From contig NZ_BCVE01000007.1 in NCBI RefSeq assembly GCF_001591585.1, forward strand, positions 1-64,000: 64,000 nucleotides of DNA. The letters are read 5' to 3'. Position 1 is the first letter of the stretch, and each line of letters starts with the position of its first letter. The DNA is from Niallia circulans NBRC 13626. GTDB taxonomy: Bacteria > Bacillota > Bacilli > Bacillales > Cytobacillaceae. The notes under the pieces were generated by a model. That model had not been told where the DNA came from, made no database searches, and saw only the letters and a program-made list of their open reading frames with translations. Of the stretch, positions 43,630 through 52,004 are shown in pieces. The translations under genes and the position numbers were made by a program.

Positions 43630-43633
43630 ATAG

Positions 43634-43665
43634 AAAAAGAGGGTGGACTAAACCCTCTTTTTTTT
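43634..43665 (+). terminator. Terminator of the stress gene
   Basis: AAAAAGAGGGT (43634-43644) pairs with ACCCTCTTTTT (43652-43662), followed by a T-run. Confidence 0.9.
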
Positions 43666-43893
43666 GAGATTAAATTCACCTCTAACTTATTCCGTTATAG
43701 TCAAGCCTCTAATTATAAAAAAGTCAATGCTCCGTTCCAAAGGATTTCGTTATCTACTTTATTTTAAGAAAAGTAGACCAAGAAGTAATTTCTTTTAATT
43801 AGGTGAAATTTATTCTTCTTGTACATAAAAATCCTTCAGTTACATTTAAAACTGGAGGTCATTTCAAGCACATTTAAAAATGCTTGGATAATA
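43666..43893. other. Spacer between the stress gene and the tRNA terminator
   Basis: No gene. Two small hairpins are visible, CTTCAGTT...AACTGGAG and CAAGCA...TGCTTG (about 43836-43885). I cannot assign a role. Confidence 0.35.
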
Positions 43894-43939
43894 GAAAAAA
43901 GGATTCTGAATCGATGACCGAAGTCATGACAGAATCCTT
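43894..43939 (-). terminator. Terminator of the tRNA-Arg pair
   Basis: AAGGATTCTG (43899-43908) pairs with CAGAATCCTT (43930-43939), with an inner ATGAC/GTCAT stem. On the minus strand TTTTTT follows. Confidence 0.88.
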
Positions 43940-43947
43940 AATTGGTA

Positions 43948-44021
<74 letters not shown>

Positions 44022-44187
44022 ATGTTTTATTTGTAATTAATTATTTCAGCGATAACTACCTTTAATAGTATATCATATACCAGGTAATTAGAATAGTTCT
44101 TCTAAGCAAATCTTCTGGTTCATTATTCATCTGTAATACATACAAACATACATCCTGAAACAATCTATTTAAATACTTACAAAAATA

Positions 44188-44261
<74 letters not shown>

Positions 44262-44300
44262 ATGCTATGTATTTATTCGGTCCTTATGAGGACAATAGTT

Positions 44301-44329
44301 ATTATATGATTATAGCAACATAAAGTCAA
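44301..44329 (-). promoter_or_regulatory. Sigma-A promoter of the tRNA-Arg genes
   Basis: TTGACT (44324-44329) and TATAAT (44301-44306) with a 17-base spacer, about 40 bases before the first tRNA. Confidence 0.85.
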
Positions 44330-44348
44330 TAGTTTAGTGAAGCTTTTT

Positions 44349-44384
44349 TTCCTAATGAGGAATTTTTTTCTTCCTCATTAGGAA
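44349..44384 (-). terminator. Long hairpin after ysnB
   Basis: TTCCTAATGAGGAA (44349-44362) pairs with TTCCTCATTAGGAA (44371-44384) around a T-rich loop, and flanking bases extend the stem. Neither side is followed by a T-run outside the stem, so it may act as a 3' stabiliser as well as a terminator. Confidence 0.6.
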
Positions 44385-44392
44385 AAAGCCGA

Positions 44393-44902
44393 CTAAAAAG
44401 GAAATTCACTTGTTAATTCTGGTAGCAATCCACTATAAAAATCATAAACTTCCGTTACAAATCGGTCCATTTCAATAGTTAAAATAACATATGTTTGTTC
44501 TTTTCTTCCTCTAGGCAGTCTTAAACTACCGGGATTAATGAAAAGAACATCATCAACTACTTCCATCCCCAAGAAATGAGAATGGCCGAAACAGGCAATA
44601 TTTGCTCCCACTTCCTTTGCCTTATACAGCAAGTTATTAAGGGAGGATTTGACGCCATATAGATGTCCATGTGTTAAAAAAATCTTTTTGTCTGCAATTT
44701 CTTGAGTGGTCTCTGTTGGAAATTTGTCTTCATAATCACAGTTACCTTGAACAGTAATATATCCCTTCATCACTTCTTCACTTGCTGATAGTTCAGAATC
44801 TCCACAATGCAGAAATAACTCGACATCTTCTTCATGTCTTTTTTTTAAAGTACCTAACTCGGATACCAATCCATGACTGTCACTTACAATCAAAATTTTC
44901 AT
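44393..44902 (-). CDS. ysnB: YfcE/YsnB-type metallophosphoesterase
   Basis: A 169-residue calcineurin-like phosphoesterase. The metal ligands lie in SDSHG (residues 7-11), HCGD, GNCDYED, THGH and GHSH. Members hydrolyse phosphodiesters; the natural substrate is not known. It starts six bases after the rdgB stop, using GAAGGG inside the rdgB end as ribosome binding site, so the two are co-transcribed. Confidence 0.92.
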   Translation of the reverse strand: MKILIVSDSHGLVSELGTLKKRHEEDVELFLHCGDSELSASEEVMKGYITVQGNCDYEDKFPTETTQEIADKKIFLTHGHLYGVKSSLNNLLYKAKEVGANIACFGHSHFLGMEVVDDVLFINPGSLRLPRGRKEQTYVILTIEMDRFVTEVYDFYSGLLPELTSEFPF

Positions 44903-44908
44903 CCAGTT

Positions 44909-45514
44909 CTATTTCCCTTCTTTAAAAACAGTCGGAAGCTGTTCTTTTAGTTTTTTCAATGCGTTTGCACGATGACTAATTTTATTTTTCTTCTCAGGCG
45001 GCAATTCCGCCATTGCCTTTTCTTCTGCTTCTACATAAAAGATTGGATCATAGCCAAATCCATATTCTCCTCTTCTTTCCTCCAGAATAACCCCTTCACA
45101 AGTTCCAGTAAATGTTAAGGAGTCTTCATTTGGAATCGCAACTGCTAATGTACAACAAAAACGAGCAGTTCGTTTTTCTAATGGTACACCCTCTAATTCA
45201 TGCAAAACCTTGTCCATATTATCTTGATCATTCTTTTGTTCTCCTGCGTAACGTGCGGAGTATACTCCTGGTCTCCCGTTTAATGCATCAATAACAAGAC
45301 CAGAATCATCTGAAATAACGACACGATTTAGCAGCTTAGAAATCGTTTCTGCTTTAAGGAGAGCATTTTCTTCAAATGTTGTTCCTGTCTCTTCTACATC
45401 TTGGACATCTGGGAAATCTAATAGTGTTTTTACTTCATAGCCAAGTGGTGAAAACATTTGTACAAATTCTTTTGCTTTGCCTGTATTCTTAGTTGCAATA
45501 ATAATTTCTTTCAT
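44909..45514 (-). CDS. rdgB: XTP/dITP pyrophosphatase (RdgB/HAM1 family)
   Basis: A 201-residue house-cleaning enzyme that removes non-canonical purine nucleotides (dITP, XTP) before they enter DNA or RNA. The signature [12 protein letters not shown], the catalytic [24 protein letters not shown] and the [10 protein letters not shown] segment are intact. This is B. subtilis ysnA. In B. subtilis rph precedes it; here rph is absent and a plus-strand hydrolase occupies the gap. AAGGAG precedes the ATG. Confidence 0.95.
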   Translation of the reverse strand: MKEIIIATKNTGKAKEFVQMFSPLGYEVKTLLDFPDVQDVEETGTTFEENALLKAETISKLLNRVVISDDSGLVIDALNGRPGVYSARYAGEQKNDQDNMDKVLHELEGVPLEKRTARFCCTLAVAIPNEDSLTFTGTCEGVILEERRGEYGFGYDPIFYVEAEEKAMAELPPEKKNKISHRANALKKLKEQLPTVFKEGK

Positions 45515-45851
45515 TGTAAAACTCCTTTAGTCTCTATTTGTTATTTTCTTATGTTGAACTATGTAAATTATGTACTTTCTTATAGTTTACTACGCTTAAA
45601 ATCATCCGTCTAATATCAGTATATACCCTTTCTTTCTTATTTCCAAAGGCAGTTTTGTGAAGTTTATGCGATGATATCCATTCGCTCACCTACAGAAAGC
45701 AAACCATTATTCCTAGAATCACTTATCACTAAATAAAAATAACACCTTCAAATAAAATTGTTATTTCATTTGAACGAAACAATTTCACCCTTAGAACGTA
45801 TTTATTATAACAAGCCAATTTATACCACTAATCAAAGAAAAGAGGTAAAAC
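45515..45851. other. Divergent region between rdgB and the hydrolase
   Basis: No gene and no trace of rph. A perfect inverted repeat AAATTGTT (45755-45762) / AACAATTT (45778-45785) lies about 65 bases before the hydrolase start and may be an operator. TATAAC near 45810 is a possible -10 for the hydrolase. Confidence 0.35.
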
Positions 45852-46631
45852 ATGTCTTTACACTATCAGGAATATGGTGATAAAAGTGCTCCACTGATGC
45901 TATTTATACATGGTGGTGGAGTAAGTGATTGGATGTGGGATAAGCAAATTCAATACTTCACTCATTATCACTGTGTTGTTCCCCTCTTACCTGAACATGG
46001 ATTGAATAATGATAAAGTTAAATTTACTATAAAAGGGAGTGCAGAAGCATTAATTAAATTAGTGGAAGATAAAGCCAGAGGAAAGAAAGTAATCTTAATT
46101 GGATTTTCTTTAGGTTCTCAAGTCATTGTGGAAATGATCAGTATGAAACCAGATATAATGAATCTTGCCATAATCAATAGCGCTTCAGTTAGACCGATTT
46201 TATGGGCAAAGAAAATAATAAAACCTACTATTGCATTAACCTACCCATTAATTCAAAATAAAACCTTTTCCAAACTGCAAGCCAGTACACTATATATCAG
46301 CGATGACTATTTTGAAAAATATTATGAAGAAAGTTGTCAAATAAGTTCTGATACCCTTGTTCGAGTATTGGAAGAAAATATGTCCTTTCAACTCCCTAAA
46401 AATTTTGCAGAGGCCACTGGAAAAATATTGGTTACGGTTGGTGAAAAGGAAAAAGCCATGATGAAAAAATCCGCAAAAGATATTGTGGAGGCAAATTCGA
46501 ATGGAATCGGCGTGATTATCCCTAATATTGGCCATGGAGTATCTTTCGCTATGCCTGATTTTTTTAATCATATGGTCGAAACGTGGATTCAAAAAGGTGT
46601 TTTACCAAATGAATGTAAAGTGATAAGGTAA
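45852..46631 (+). CDS. Alpha/beta-fold hydrolase
   Basis: A 259-residue serine hydrolase. The oxyanion segment FIHGGG is at residues 18-23, the nucleophile elbow GFSLGS has S86, and the C-terminal histidine is in NIGHGVSFAMPDF. The expected acidic residue is probably the Glu or Lys-flanked Glu in VTVGEKEK, not Asp. It has no signal peptide, so it is cytoplasmic. The substrate cannot be told. AAAGAGG lies before the ATG. It is a single gene on the strand opposite to its neighbours. Confidence 0.85.
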   Translation: MSLHYQEYGDKSAPLMLFIHGGGVSDWMWDKQIQYFTHYHCVVPLLPEHGLNNDKVKFTIKGSAEALIKLVEDKARGKKVILIGFSLGSQVIVEMISMKPDIMNLAIINSASVRPILWAKKIIKPTIALTYPLIQNKTFSKLQASTLYISDDYFEKYYEESCQISSDTLVRVLEENMSFQLPKNFAEATGKILVTVGEKEKAMMKKSAKDIVEANSNGIGVIIPNIGHGVSFAMPDFFNHMVETWIQKGVLPNECKVIR

Positions 46632-46688
46632 TATTTATTATTTGCTAAGGAAAGTTTTTGTCTCCTAAAAAATAACGCTCATACGAAG

Positions 46689-46722
46689 AAGGGGATAAGA
46701 ATATAACCATTCTCATCCCCTT
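46689..46722. terminator. Convergent terminator between the hydrolase and gerM
   Basis: AAGGGGATAAGAAT (46689-46702) pairs with ATTCTCATCCCCTT (46709-46722) with one mismatch. T-tails are short on both strands. Confidence 0.65.
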
Positions 46723-46734
46723 TACCCATTAATA

Positions 46735-47802
46735 TTAGAAGCTACCAGTATTTACATTTTCTGGACGAGTCACTGGTTTAGTTAAGCTTTCCCCTTCTGC
46801 GTTCACTAAATCTGCTTCTCCATTCACAGTAACAGCAACACTTTCAATGCCTTCTTGCTCTGTTAAGGATAATACTAATGAATTTAATACTTCATCAGCC
46901 AGTACCTTTTCTTCTCCATTTAAGCCACTAGAATATATATTCTCGTTAAAGTTTAACGTAACCTTGCCATCTTCTACAATTGGATCATCCAACAGCTTTA
47001 CGTCATTAGGTAATAAACTTGTTAGTGCTGCTGCTCCGCCCATACCAGGTCCTTCTATTAGCTCTCCTACTGCAGCAGCGACATTATTTTCTTCGCCATT
47101 GCTAATACGCTTCGTTACTGGCACATAATAATAGGAGTCCAACTCTCCGCCAATATAATAAACAGTCAATGGTCTTGTGTTTGTAATGTCTGTGACATCA
47201 TCTGTATTAATGTTGATGCCATCAGCTCTTGTTAATGCACCTTGAATTGGCGTTTTATTTACAGGCATCTCTGTCAGCTCATGACCATTTAATGAAAGTT
47301 TCACACTATCGATGGAATCAAATTGTGTCAATGTCCATGTAATGGATTGCAGGATTTTCTCTTCATCTTTAGCCTCGTATTCTTTGAATTCCTTAGAAAA
47401 ATCTACAGTAGCCACTTTATCTTTATCTACATTAATACTTATTTTTGTATCTTGAGGAATTACTGCTTGGAAATCATTTGGCAGCAATTCAGAAACTTTC
47501 CCACCCTTAACTAAATATTCTAGGCTTTCTTTTGCAATCGAATTCGTTTTTGGCAGGTTTAAAGTTTGAGGAACAACATACCCGTTTTTATCCATTAAGT
47601 ATAATTCAACTGGCATTGAATCCTCTTTCGCAACTTCACCTGTCGTTTCCTTGTCCGCCTCCTTTTTAACTGCATCCTCTTCATACGAAGTAGTTTGCGG
47701 TGGATCGACTTTTTCTTTATCTCCTAACAAGCTACAACCAGAGATCAACACAGATGATATGATAACCGCTGAAACAATGGTCAATTTGTTATTCTTAGAC
47801 AT
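46735..47802 (-). CDS. gerM: Germination/sporulation lipoprotein GerM
   Basis: A 355-residue lipoprotein with the lipobox LISGC. Two GerMN domains follow (about residues 65-190 and 215-335), each with the NVDKDKVATVDFSKEF / EDGKVTLNFNENIYS core. In B. subtilis GerM is required for normal sporulation and germination and helps localise the SpoIIIA-SpoIIQ channel. AGGAG lies eight bases before the ATG at 47802; an earlier in-frame GTG at 47811 is too close to it. Confidence 0.93.
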   Translation of the reverse strand: MSKNNKLTIVSAVIISSVLISGCSLLGDKEKVDPPQTTSYEEDAVKKEADKETTGEVAKEDSMPVELYLMDKNGYVVPQTLNLPKTNSIAKESLEYLVKGGKVSELLPNDFQAVIPQDTKISINVDKDKVATVDFSKEFKEYEAKDEEKILQSITWTLTQFDSIDSVKLSLNGHELTEMPVNKTPIQGALTRADGININTDDVTDITNTRPLTVYYIGGELDSYYYVPVTKRISNGEENNVAAAVGELIEGPGMGGAAALTSLLPNDVKLLDDPIVEDGKVTLNFNENIYSSGLNGEEKVLADEVLNSLVLSLTEQEGIESVAVTVNGEADLVNAEGESLTKPVTRPENVNTGSF

Positions 47803-47876
47803 CTTCATCACTCCTAAGACAGTTTGTACTAATATATATACGAGCCTATATTTTTTTTAGACCGTCTTTAGGATAT

Positions 47877-47971
47877 TTTTTTCAAAAAAAAGACTGTCTC
47901 CCTATTTTCATTGCAAAATGTCTAGATAGAAAATCGTCTAAACATGATGTAATGAGACAGAAGGCAGTCTT
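47877..47971 (-). terminator. Terminator of racE
   Basis: AGACTG...CTC on the minus strand (to about 47971) pairs with GAGACAGTCT (47890-47900) around a long loop. An eight-T run follows toward 47883. Confidence 0.75.
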
Positions 47972-47976
47972 CTTTA

Positions 47977-48774
47977 TTATGTTAATTTAACTGTTTCAAC
48001 AGCATGTATTTCTTGATTCAGCCAATTGGACGCGATGCGGGCAAACATCTCTTTTGATCCAGTTGTATAAAAATAATGTTCTACTTGATTCTCTTCAGAA
48101 GCAAGTTCATCATGATGGTTGAGAATAGTACTAACTTCGCGGGCAGTTTCTGCTCCAGAACTAATTACCTTAACCTTTTTTCCCATCTCTTCCTGTATAA
48201 CTTTTGCTAACAAAGGATAATGGGTACAGCCAAGAATTAGAGTATCTATCTCTTTATTCTTTAATGGCCACAGCGTTTCTTTCACAATTTTCCTTGCGAC
48301 TGGTCCATCATATTCGCCGCTCTCCACTAAAGGGACAAATTTCGGGCATGCTAAACTAACTGTTCTAACTCGATTATTAATCTTCTTTAGTGCTGTTTCA
48401 TATGCCCGACTTCGAACAGTACCTATTGTTCCAATCATGCCTATATAATTATTTTTCGTTACCTTTATTGCTGTCCGTGCACCTGGAACGATTACGCCAA
48501 TCACCGGAATAGACAGCTGTTCGCGTATCTCCTCTAGTGCGACCGCAGTAGCTGTATTACAGGCAATCACAAGCATCTTTATATTTTTCTTCAACAGGAA
48601 CCTAGTCATTTCCCATGTGAATTTCTTCACTTCTTCTCCCGTTCTTGGGCCATATGGACATCTTGCCGTATCCCCTAAGTAAACGATATTTTCAAAAGGA
48701 AGCTGGCGCATTATCTCCTTTGCAACTGTTAATCCACCAACCCCAGAATCTATAACCCCTATTGCTCTTTCCAA
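47977..48774 (-). CDS. racE: Glutamate racemase
   Basis: A 265-residue cofactor-independent racemase that supplies D-glutamate for peptidoglycan. The two catalytic cysteines are C72 (VIACNTATA) and C183 (LGCTHYPL). The N-terminal [13 protein letters not shown] is typical. The start is TTG, with GAGGCGG just before it overlapping the stop of the upstream MarR gene, so the pair is coupled. Confidence 0.97.
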   Translation of the reverse strand: MERAIGVIDSGVGGLTVAKEIMRQLPFENIVYLGDTARCPYGPRTGEEVKKFTWEMTRFLLKKNIKMLVIACNTATAVALEEIREQLSIPVIGVIVPGARTAIKVTKNNYIGMIGTIGTVRSRAYETALKKINNRVRTVSLACPKFVPLVESGEYDGPVARKIVKETLWPLKNKEIDTLILGCTHYPLLAKVIQEEMGKKVKVISSGAETAREVSTILNHHDELASEENQVEHYFYTTGSKEMFARIASNWLNQEIHAVETVKLT

Positions 48775-48783
48775 AAAACCGCC

Positions 48784-49242
48784 TCATTTTTCTCGCATTA
48801 CTTGATGTAACCGCATAAAATTTTTCTTTAATTCTTCAATATCTTTCGTTGAGTACTCATTTAATACCTCTTGAAGATAGCCCTGACGCTTCTTGATAAC
48901 TTCGTCAATTAATCTTTTTCCTTCTTCTAGCATATGAATACGAACCACACGTCGATCATTGGGATCCTTCACTCTTTGGACTAACTGATTTTTTTCCATT
49001 CGATCAACTAAATCTGTCGTAGTACTAAACGCAAGGAACATTTTATTAGATAATTCCCCAATCGTCATATCTCCTTCTTCAAATAGCCATTGTAAGGCCA
49101 CAAATTGAGGAGGAGTCATCGTATAATTACTTAAAATCTCTCTCCCCTTTTGTTTGATAATACCAGATATGTAGCGCATATCCTTTTCGATTGTAGCTAT
49201 ATTCTCTAAGTATTCCTTTACATCTTTCTCTTCAGTCATCAT
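48784..49242 (-). CDS. MarR-family transcriptional regulator
   Basis: A 152-residue dimeric winged-helix regulator. The helix-turn-helix lies in MTIGELSNKMFLAFSTTTDLVDRMEKNQLV, and the wing in RVKDPNDRRVVRIHML. GGGAG lies before the ATG pair at 49242/49239; the frame is open to 49257. In position it corresponds to B. subtilis ysmB, upstream of racE. Target genes and ligand unknown. Confidence 0.9.
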   Translation of the reverse strand: MMTEEKDVKEYLENIATIEKDMRYISGIIKQKGREILSNYTMTPPQFVALQWLFEEGDMTIGELSNKMFLAFSTTTDLVDRMEKNQLVQRVKDPNDRRVVRIHMLEEGKRLIDEVIKKRQGYLQEVLNEYSTKDIEELKKNFMRLHQVMREK

Positions 49243-49416
49243 GATTACAACTCCCATATATAAATATACAAATATAATGAATATCCGACAATTTTCTATA
49301 AATCAGTACCTTTAATTATAATCTACAATTCTTCCCTCGTAAATGTATAAGGTGAAAAGTTAATGTCCATGTAAAAATTGCCGAATAAAGCCATGATTCC
49401 ACTACTTATTCACATT

Positions 49417-49490
49417 AAAAAGAAGATGACCCATATAAGCGGGGTAAGGAGTGGAATTTCCTGCCTGCTTATACATGATCATCTTCTTTA
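49417..49490 (-). terminator. Terminator of gerE
   Basis: AAAGAAGATGA (49418-49428) pairs with TCATCTTCTTT (49479-49489), with an inner CATATAAGC/GCTTATACATG extension. T-rich tail on the minus strand. Confidence 0.85.
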
Positions 49491-49715
49491 TTATAGTTCT
49501 AGTTCTCCCATTCTAAGGAGTTCTACAACAGCCTGTGAACGCCCCTTCACGCCCAGCTTCTGCATAGCATTAGAAATATGATTTCGAACTGTTTTTTCGC
49601 TTATGAATAAATCACTCGCGATTTCCTTAGTCGTTTTATCTTGGACTAACAGCTCAAATACTTCTCTTTCTCTTTTAGTTAATAATGGCTTGTGAGTAAA
49701 TTCATTCTCCTTCAA
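49491..49715 (-). CDS. gerE: Late mother-cell regulator GerE
   Basis: A 74-residue LuxR-type DNA-binding protein without a receiver domain. In B. subtilis it tunes sigma-K-dependent coat genes at the end of sporulation. The whole protein is the four-helix domain, with LTKREREVFELLVQDKTTKEIA and the recognition segment ISEKTVRNHISNAMQKLGV. The frame is open to 49823, but the TTG at 49715 after AAGGAGG gives exactly the 74 residues of B. subtilis GerE. A sigma-K promoter lies upstream. Confidence 0.95.
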   Translation of the reverse strand: MKENEFTHKPLLTKREREVFELLVQDKTTKEIASDLFISEKTVRNHISNAMQKLGVKGRSQAVVELLRMGELEL

Positions 49716-49779
49716 GTAGTGTAACCCTCCTTGCCTTTGCCAGCTATGAACTTTGGGATGGGTATAGTTATAGTCTGAA

Positions 49780-49808
49780 TATATTATGTAGGATGACACC
49801 TTGGAGTG
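49780..49808 (-). promoter_or_regulatory. Sigma-K promoter of gerE
   Basis: CATAATATA (49780-49788) fits the sigma-K -10 consensus CATANNNTA perfectly. CAC at 49806-49808 is the -35 core, 17 bases upstream. Confidence 0.75.
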
Positions 49809-50060
49809 ACTGGATTTAAGCAAATTAGGAAAGGTTTTTTCGGTTTTTCATCATTAGTACTCCATTTCCATCATTTGACTATAATTTTACGTACTTATGA
49901 ACTTTCAACACACGAATTTTCAGGATGAAATAGTCAAAATGTAGTACGTGCAATTATAATCACTTTTTCCAAACTTTCTAAAAAACCGTGTTATAATTTA
50001 AACAATGAACCTTGGTATCGTAGTAAATTTCTGTTATCAAAGAAAGTTTTGGTGATATAG
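49809..50060 (+). promoter_or_regulatory. Upstream region of the QueC-like gene
   Basis: TATAAT at 49992-49997 is a good -10 with a weak -35 17 bases upstream. A GGTGAT ribosome binding site precedes the ATG. I see no other motif. Confidence 0.45.
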
Positions 50061-51209
50061 ATGGACTTTAACATTGAATTATTGACAAATTTACATAAAA
50101 AAATTCTTCAGGATATGTATTTTGATTATGAAGAGAACAGTACTCCATATATTGATATGGTAACGATTATGGGGAGTCTATTTTACTTTGAACAACAAAC
50201 GAAAAAGGCGCGAAAAAATAATCACTTAATTGTACCTGTTTTTAATTTAAGTCTCTGGGAAAAAAATAACGATGTCTTAAAAGAGCTAATAGATTGGATA
50301 ATGGATGAACCAGTTTATCTGAATTTCCAGCAAAATGAAGCAGCGCTGTTGGCTCCATCATTTTTCCTTCCAAATAATCAGGAAGTAACATTGTTTTTGG
50401 ATGATATGGCATCACTTGTGGGTGTTGCGAAAAATAAATTCCCAGATCTACCCATCGCCTCAGACTACATTCGACTTAAAAACATGAACAATGAACAGAG
50501 TAAACAGGAAAAACTAGCTGCTTTTTTGCGCAGTAATGTTTCAGATTCTGGAGAGATCATTCATTTAGGTTCGGCGATTTGCAAGAAGGTCAGAAGAAAA
50601 CGATCAGCCGCAAGCATATGCTTGCTTGTATCGATTGCAGCAGCAAAAACATATTTTAACGGGAAAGGCAATGTATATGTCTATCAAAATAGCAAAATTA
50701 ATAAGGACATTTCTATCGATGGGAATGTACTGCTTAAAGCTACTCATCCAAAAACATTTAATTTATTAAATGCTCTTTATTCCGGTTTGGAGCTTGATTT
50801 GACTATCCAAACGCCTATCTTACATCGCCCCTTCTATCGTGTGATCAATGAGATGCCTAAAGAATATAAGCTACAAATAAAAAACACGGCAGAGTGTCTC
50901 CGGATGAGAGGAGATGGGTATATATCAGCGAAAGTACCATGCGGAATTTGTCTGCCATGCTTGCAAAGAAAAATGGCCTTAGCGGCCAGTAATAATGAAG
51001 TATATGATACATTATACCAGTATGATTACGGGCAAAAGACTGCTGATATAAAAAATGAGGAAGATAAACGTATCTTAACAGAGAATCTGCAAGCCCTGGA
51101 AGATGCCATTGAATATCTAGAGACAAATGTTAGTAGACTAGCTAGCGAGGAACAAACAATAGCAGAGGAATTCATTTTCACTTATCATCAATTTAAGGAA
51201 AAATATTAA
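50061..51209 (+). CDS. QueC/QatC-like protein with degenerate PP-loop
   Basis: A 382-residue soluble protein. Its second half follows the pattern of QueC-like (7-cyano-7-deazaguanine synthase) proteins: VYVYQNSKIN (ENG-like, about 205-214), a THP motif (228-230), HRPFYRVINEM, and a C-terminal zinc site with C279, C294, C297 and C300 (CGICLPC followed by R303). Where the family has the ATP-binding SGGxDS loop, this protein reads LFLDDMASLVG (111-121): same frame and flanks, with the glycines and the key serine and aspartate lost. It should keep the fold but not make an adenylate. It stands alone between gerE and sdhB with its own promoter and a shared terminator, without QatA, QatB, QatD or queuosine genes nearby. 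The role is unknown. Confidence 0.6.
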   Translation: MDFNIELLTNLHKKILQDMYFDYEENSTPYIDMVTIMGSLFYFEQQTKKARKNNHLIVPVFNLSLWEKNNDVLKELIDWIMDEPVYLNFQQNEAALLAPSFFLPNNQEVTLFLDDMASLVGVAKNKFPDLPIASDYIRLKNMNNEQSKQEKLAAFLRSNVSDSGEIIHLGSAICKKVRRKRSAASICLLVSIAAAKTYFNGKGNVYVYQNSKINKDISIDGNVLLKATHPKTFNLLNALYSGLELDLTIQTPILHRPFYRVINEMPKEYKLQIKNTAECLRMRGDGYISAKVPCGICLPCLQRKMALAASNNEVYDTLYQYDYGQKTADIKNEEDKRILTENLQALEDAIEYLETNVSRLASEEQTIAEEFIFTYHQFKEKY

Positions 51210-51213
51210 CACA

Positions 51214-51243
51214 AGAAAGACCACCTTAACTGGTGGTCTTTTG
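51214..51243. terminator. Bidirectional terminator between the QueC-like gene and sdhB
   Basis: AAAGACCACC (51216-51225) pairs with GGTGGTCTTT (51232-51241). A and T flanks serve both converging genes. Confidence 0.9.
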
Positions 51244-51244
51244 T

Positions 51245-52003
51245 TTAATGATCACTTCCAAAGAACTCTTTAAATGCTTGGAACGTTGTTTCTCGGTTTA
51301 AGGCTGCAATCGACGTTGTCAGTGGAATGCCTTTTGGACAGGACTGCACACAGTTTTGAGAGTTACCGCAGTTAGCTAGTCCGCCATCTCCCATTATTTC
51401 ATGCAGTCTTTCCTCTTTATTCATCTCTCCTGTTGGATGTGAATTAAAGAGACGAACTTGAGAAAGCGGTGCTGGTCCAATGAAATTAGATTTACTATTT
51501 ACATTCGGGCAAGCTTCTAAGCAGACTCCACATGTCATACATTTCGATAGCTCATATGCCCACTGGCGTTTTTTCTCTGGCATTCTTGGTCCAGGTCCTA
51601 AATCATATGTGCCATCAATTGGTATCCATGCTTTAACTTTCTTTAAGCTGTCAAACATGCGGCTTCGATCGACTTGCAGATCGCGCACCACAGGGAATGT
51701 TCTCATTGGCTCTAGACGAATCGGCTGTTCTAATTGATCAATAAGCGCTGTACAGGATTGGCGTGGTTTACCATTGATGACCATAGAACAGGCTCCGCAA
51801 ACTTCTTCCAAACAGTTCATATCCCAAGCAACTGGAGAGGTTTTTTTTCCGTCGCTTGTAACTGGATTTCTGCGAATCTCCATTAATGCAGAAATAATGT
51901 TCATATTAGGACGATAAGGCAAAGTAAATTCTTCTACATAAGATGGTGAATTAGGGTCATCTTGTCTTTCAATTTGTAATGTTACTGTTTTTTGCTCCCC
52001 CAT
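51245..52003 (-). CDS. sdhB: Succinate dehydrogenase iron-sulfur subunit
   Basis: A 252-residue subunit carrying three Fe-S clusters. The [2Fe-2S] cysteines lie in CLEEVCGACSMVINGKPRQSC-type segment near residues 64-84, and the [4Fe-4S]/[3Fe-4S] ligands in CMTCGVCLEACPN and CGNSQNCVQSCPKGIP. It passes electrons from SdhA to menaquinone via SdhC. Last gene of sdhCAB. Confidence 0.97.
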   Translation of the reverse strand: MGEQKTVTLQIERQDDPNSPSYVEEFTLPYRPNMNIISALMEIRRNPVTSDGKKTSPVAWDMNCLEEVCGACSMVINGKPRQSCTALIDQLEQPIRLEPMRTFPVVRDLQVDRSRMFDSLKKVKAWIPIDGTYDLGPGPRMPEKKRQWAYELSKCMTCGVCLEACPNVNSKSNFIGPAPLSQVRLFNSHPTGEMNKEERLHEIMGDGGLANCGNSQNCVQSCPKGIPLTTSIAALNRETTFQAFKEFFGSDH

Positions 52004-52004
52004 T

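Noticed and set aside
46290-46592. 100-codon minus-strand open frame inside the hydrolase
   Set aside because: Antisense shadow of a gene with clear hydrolase motifs.
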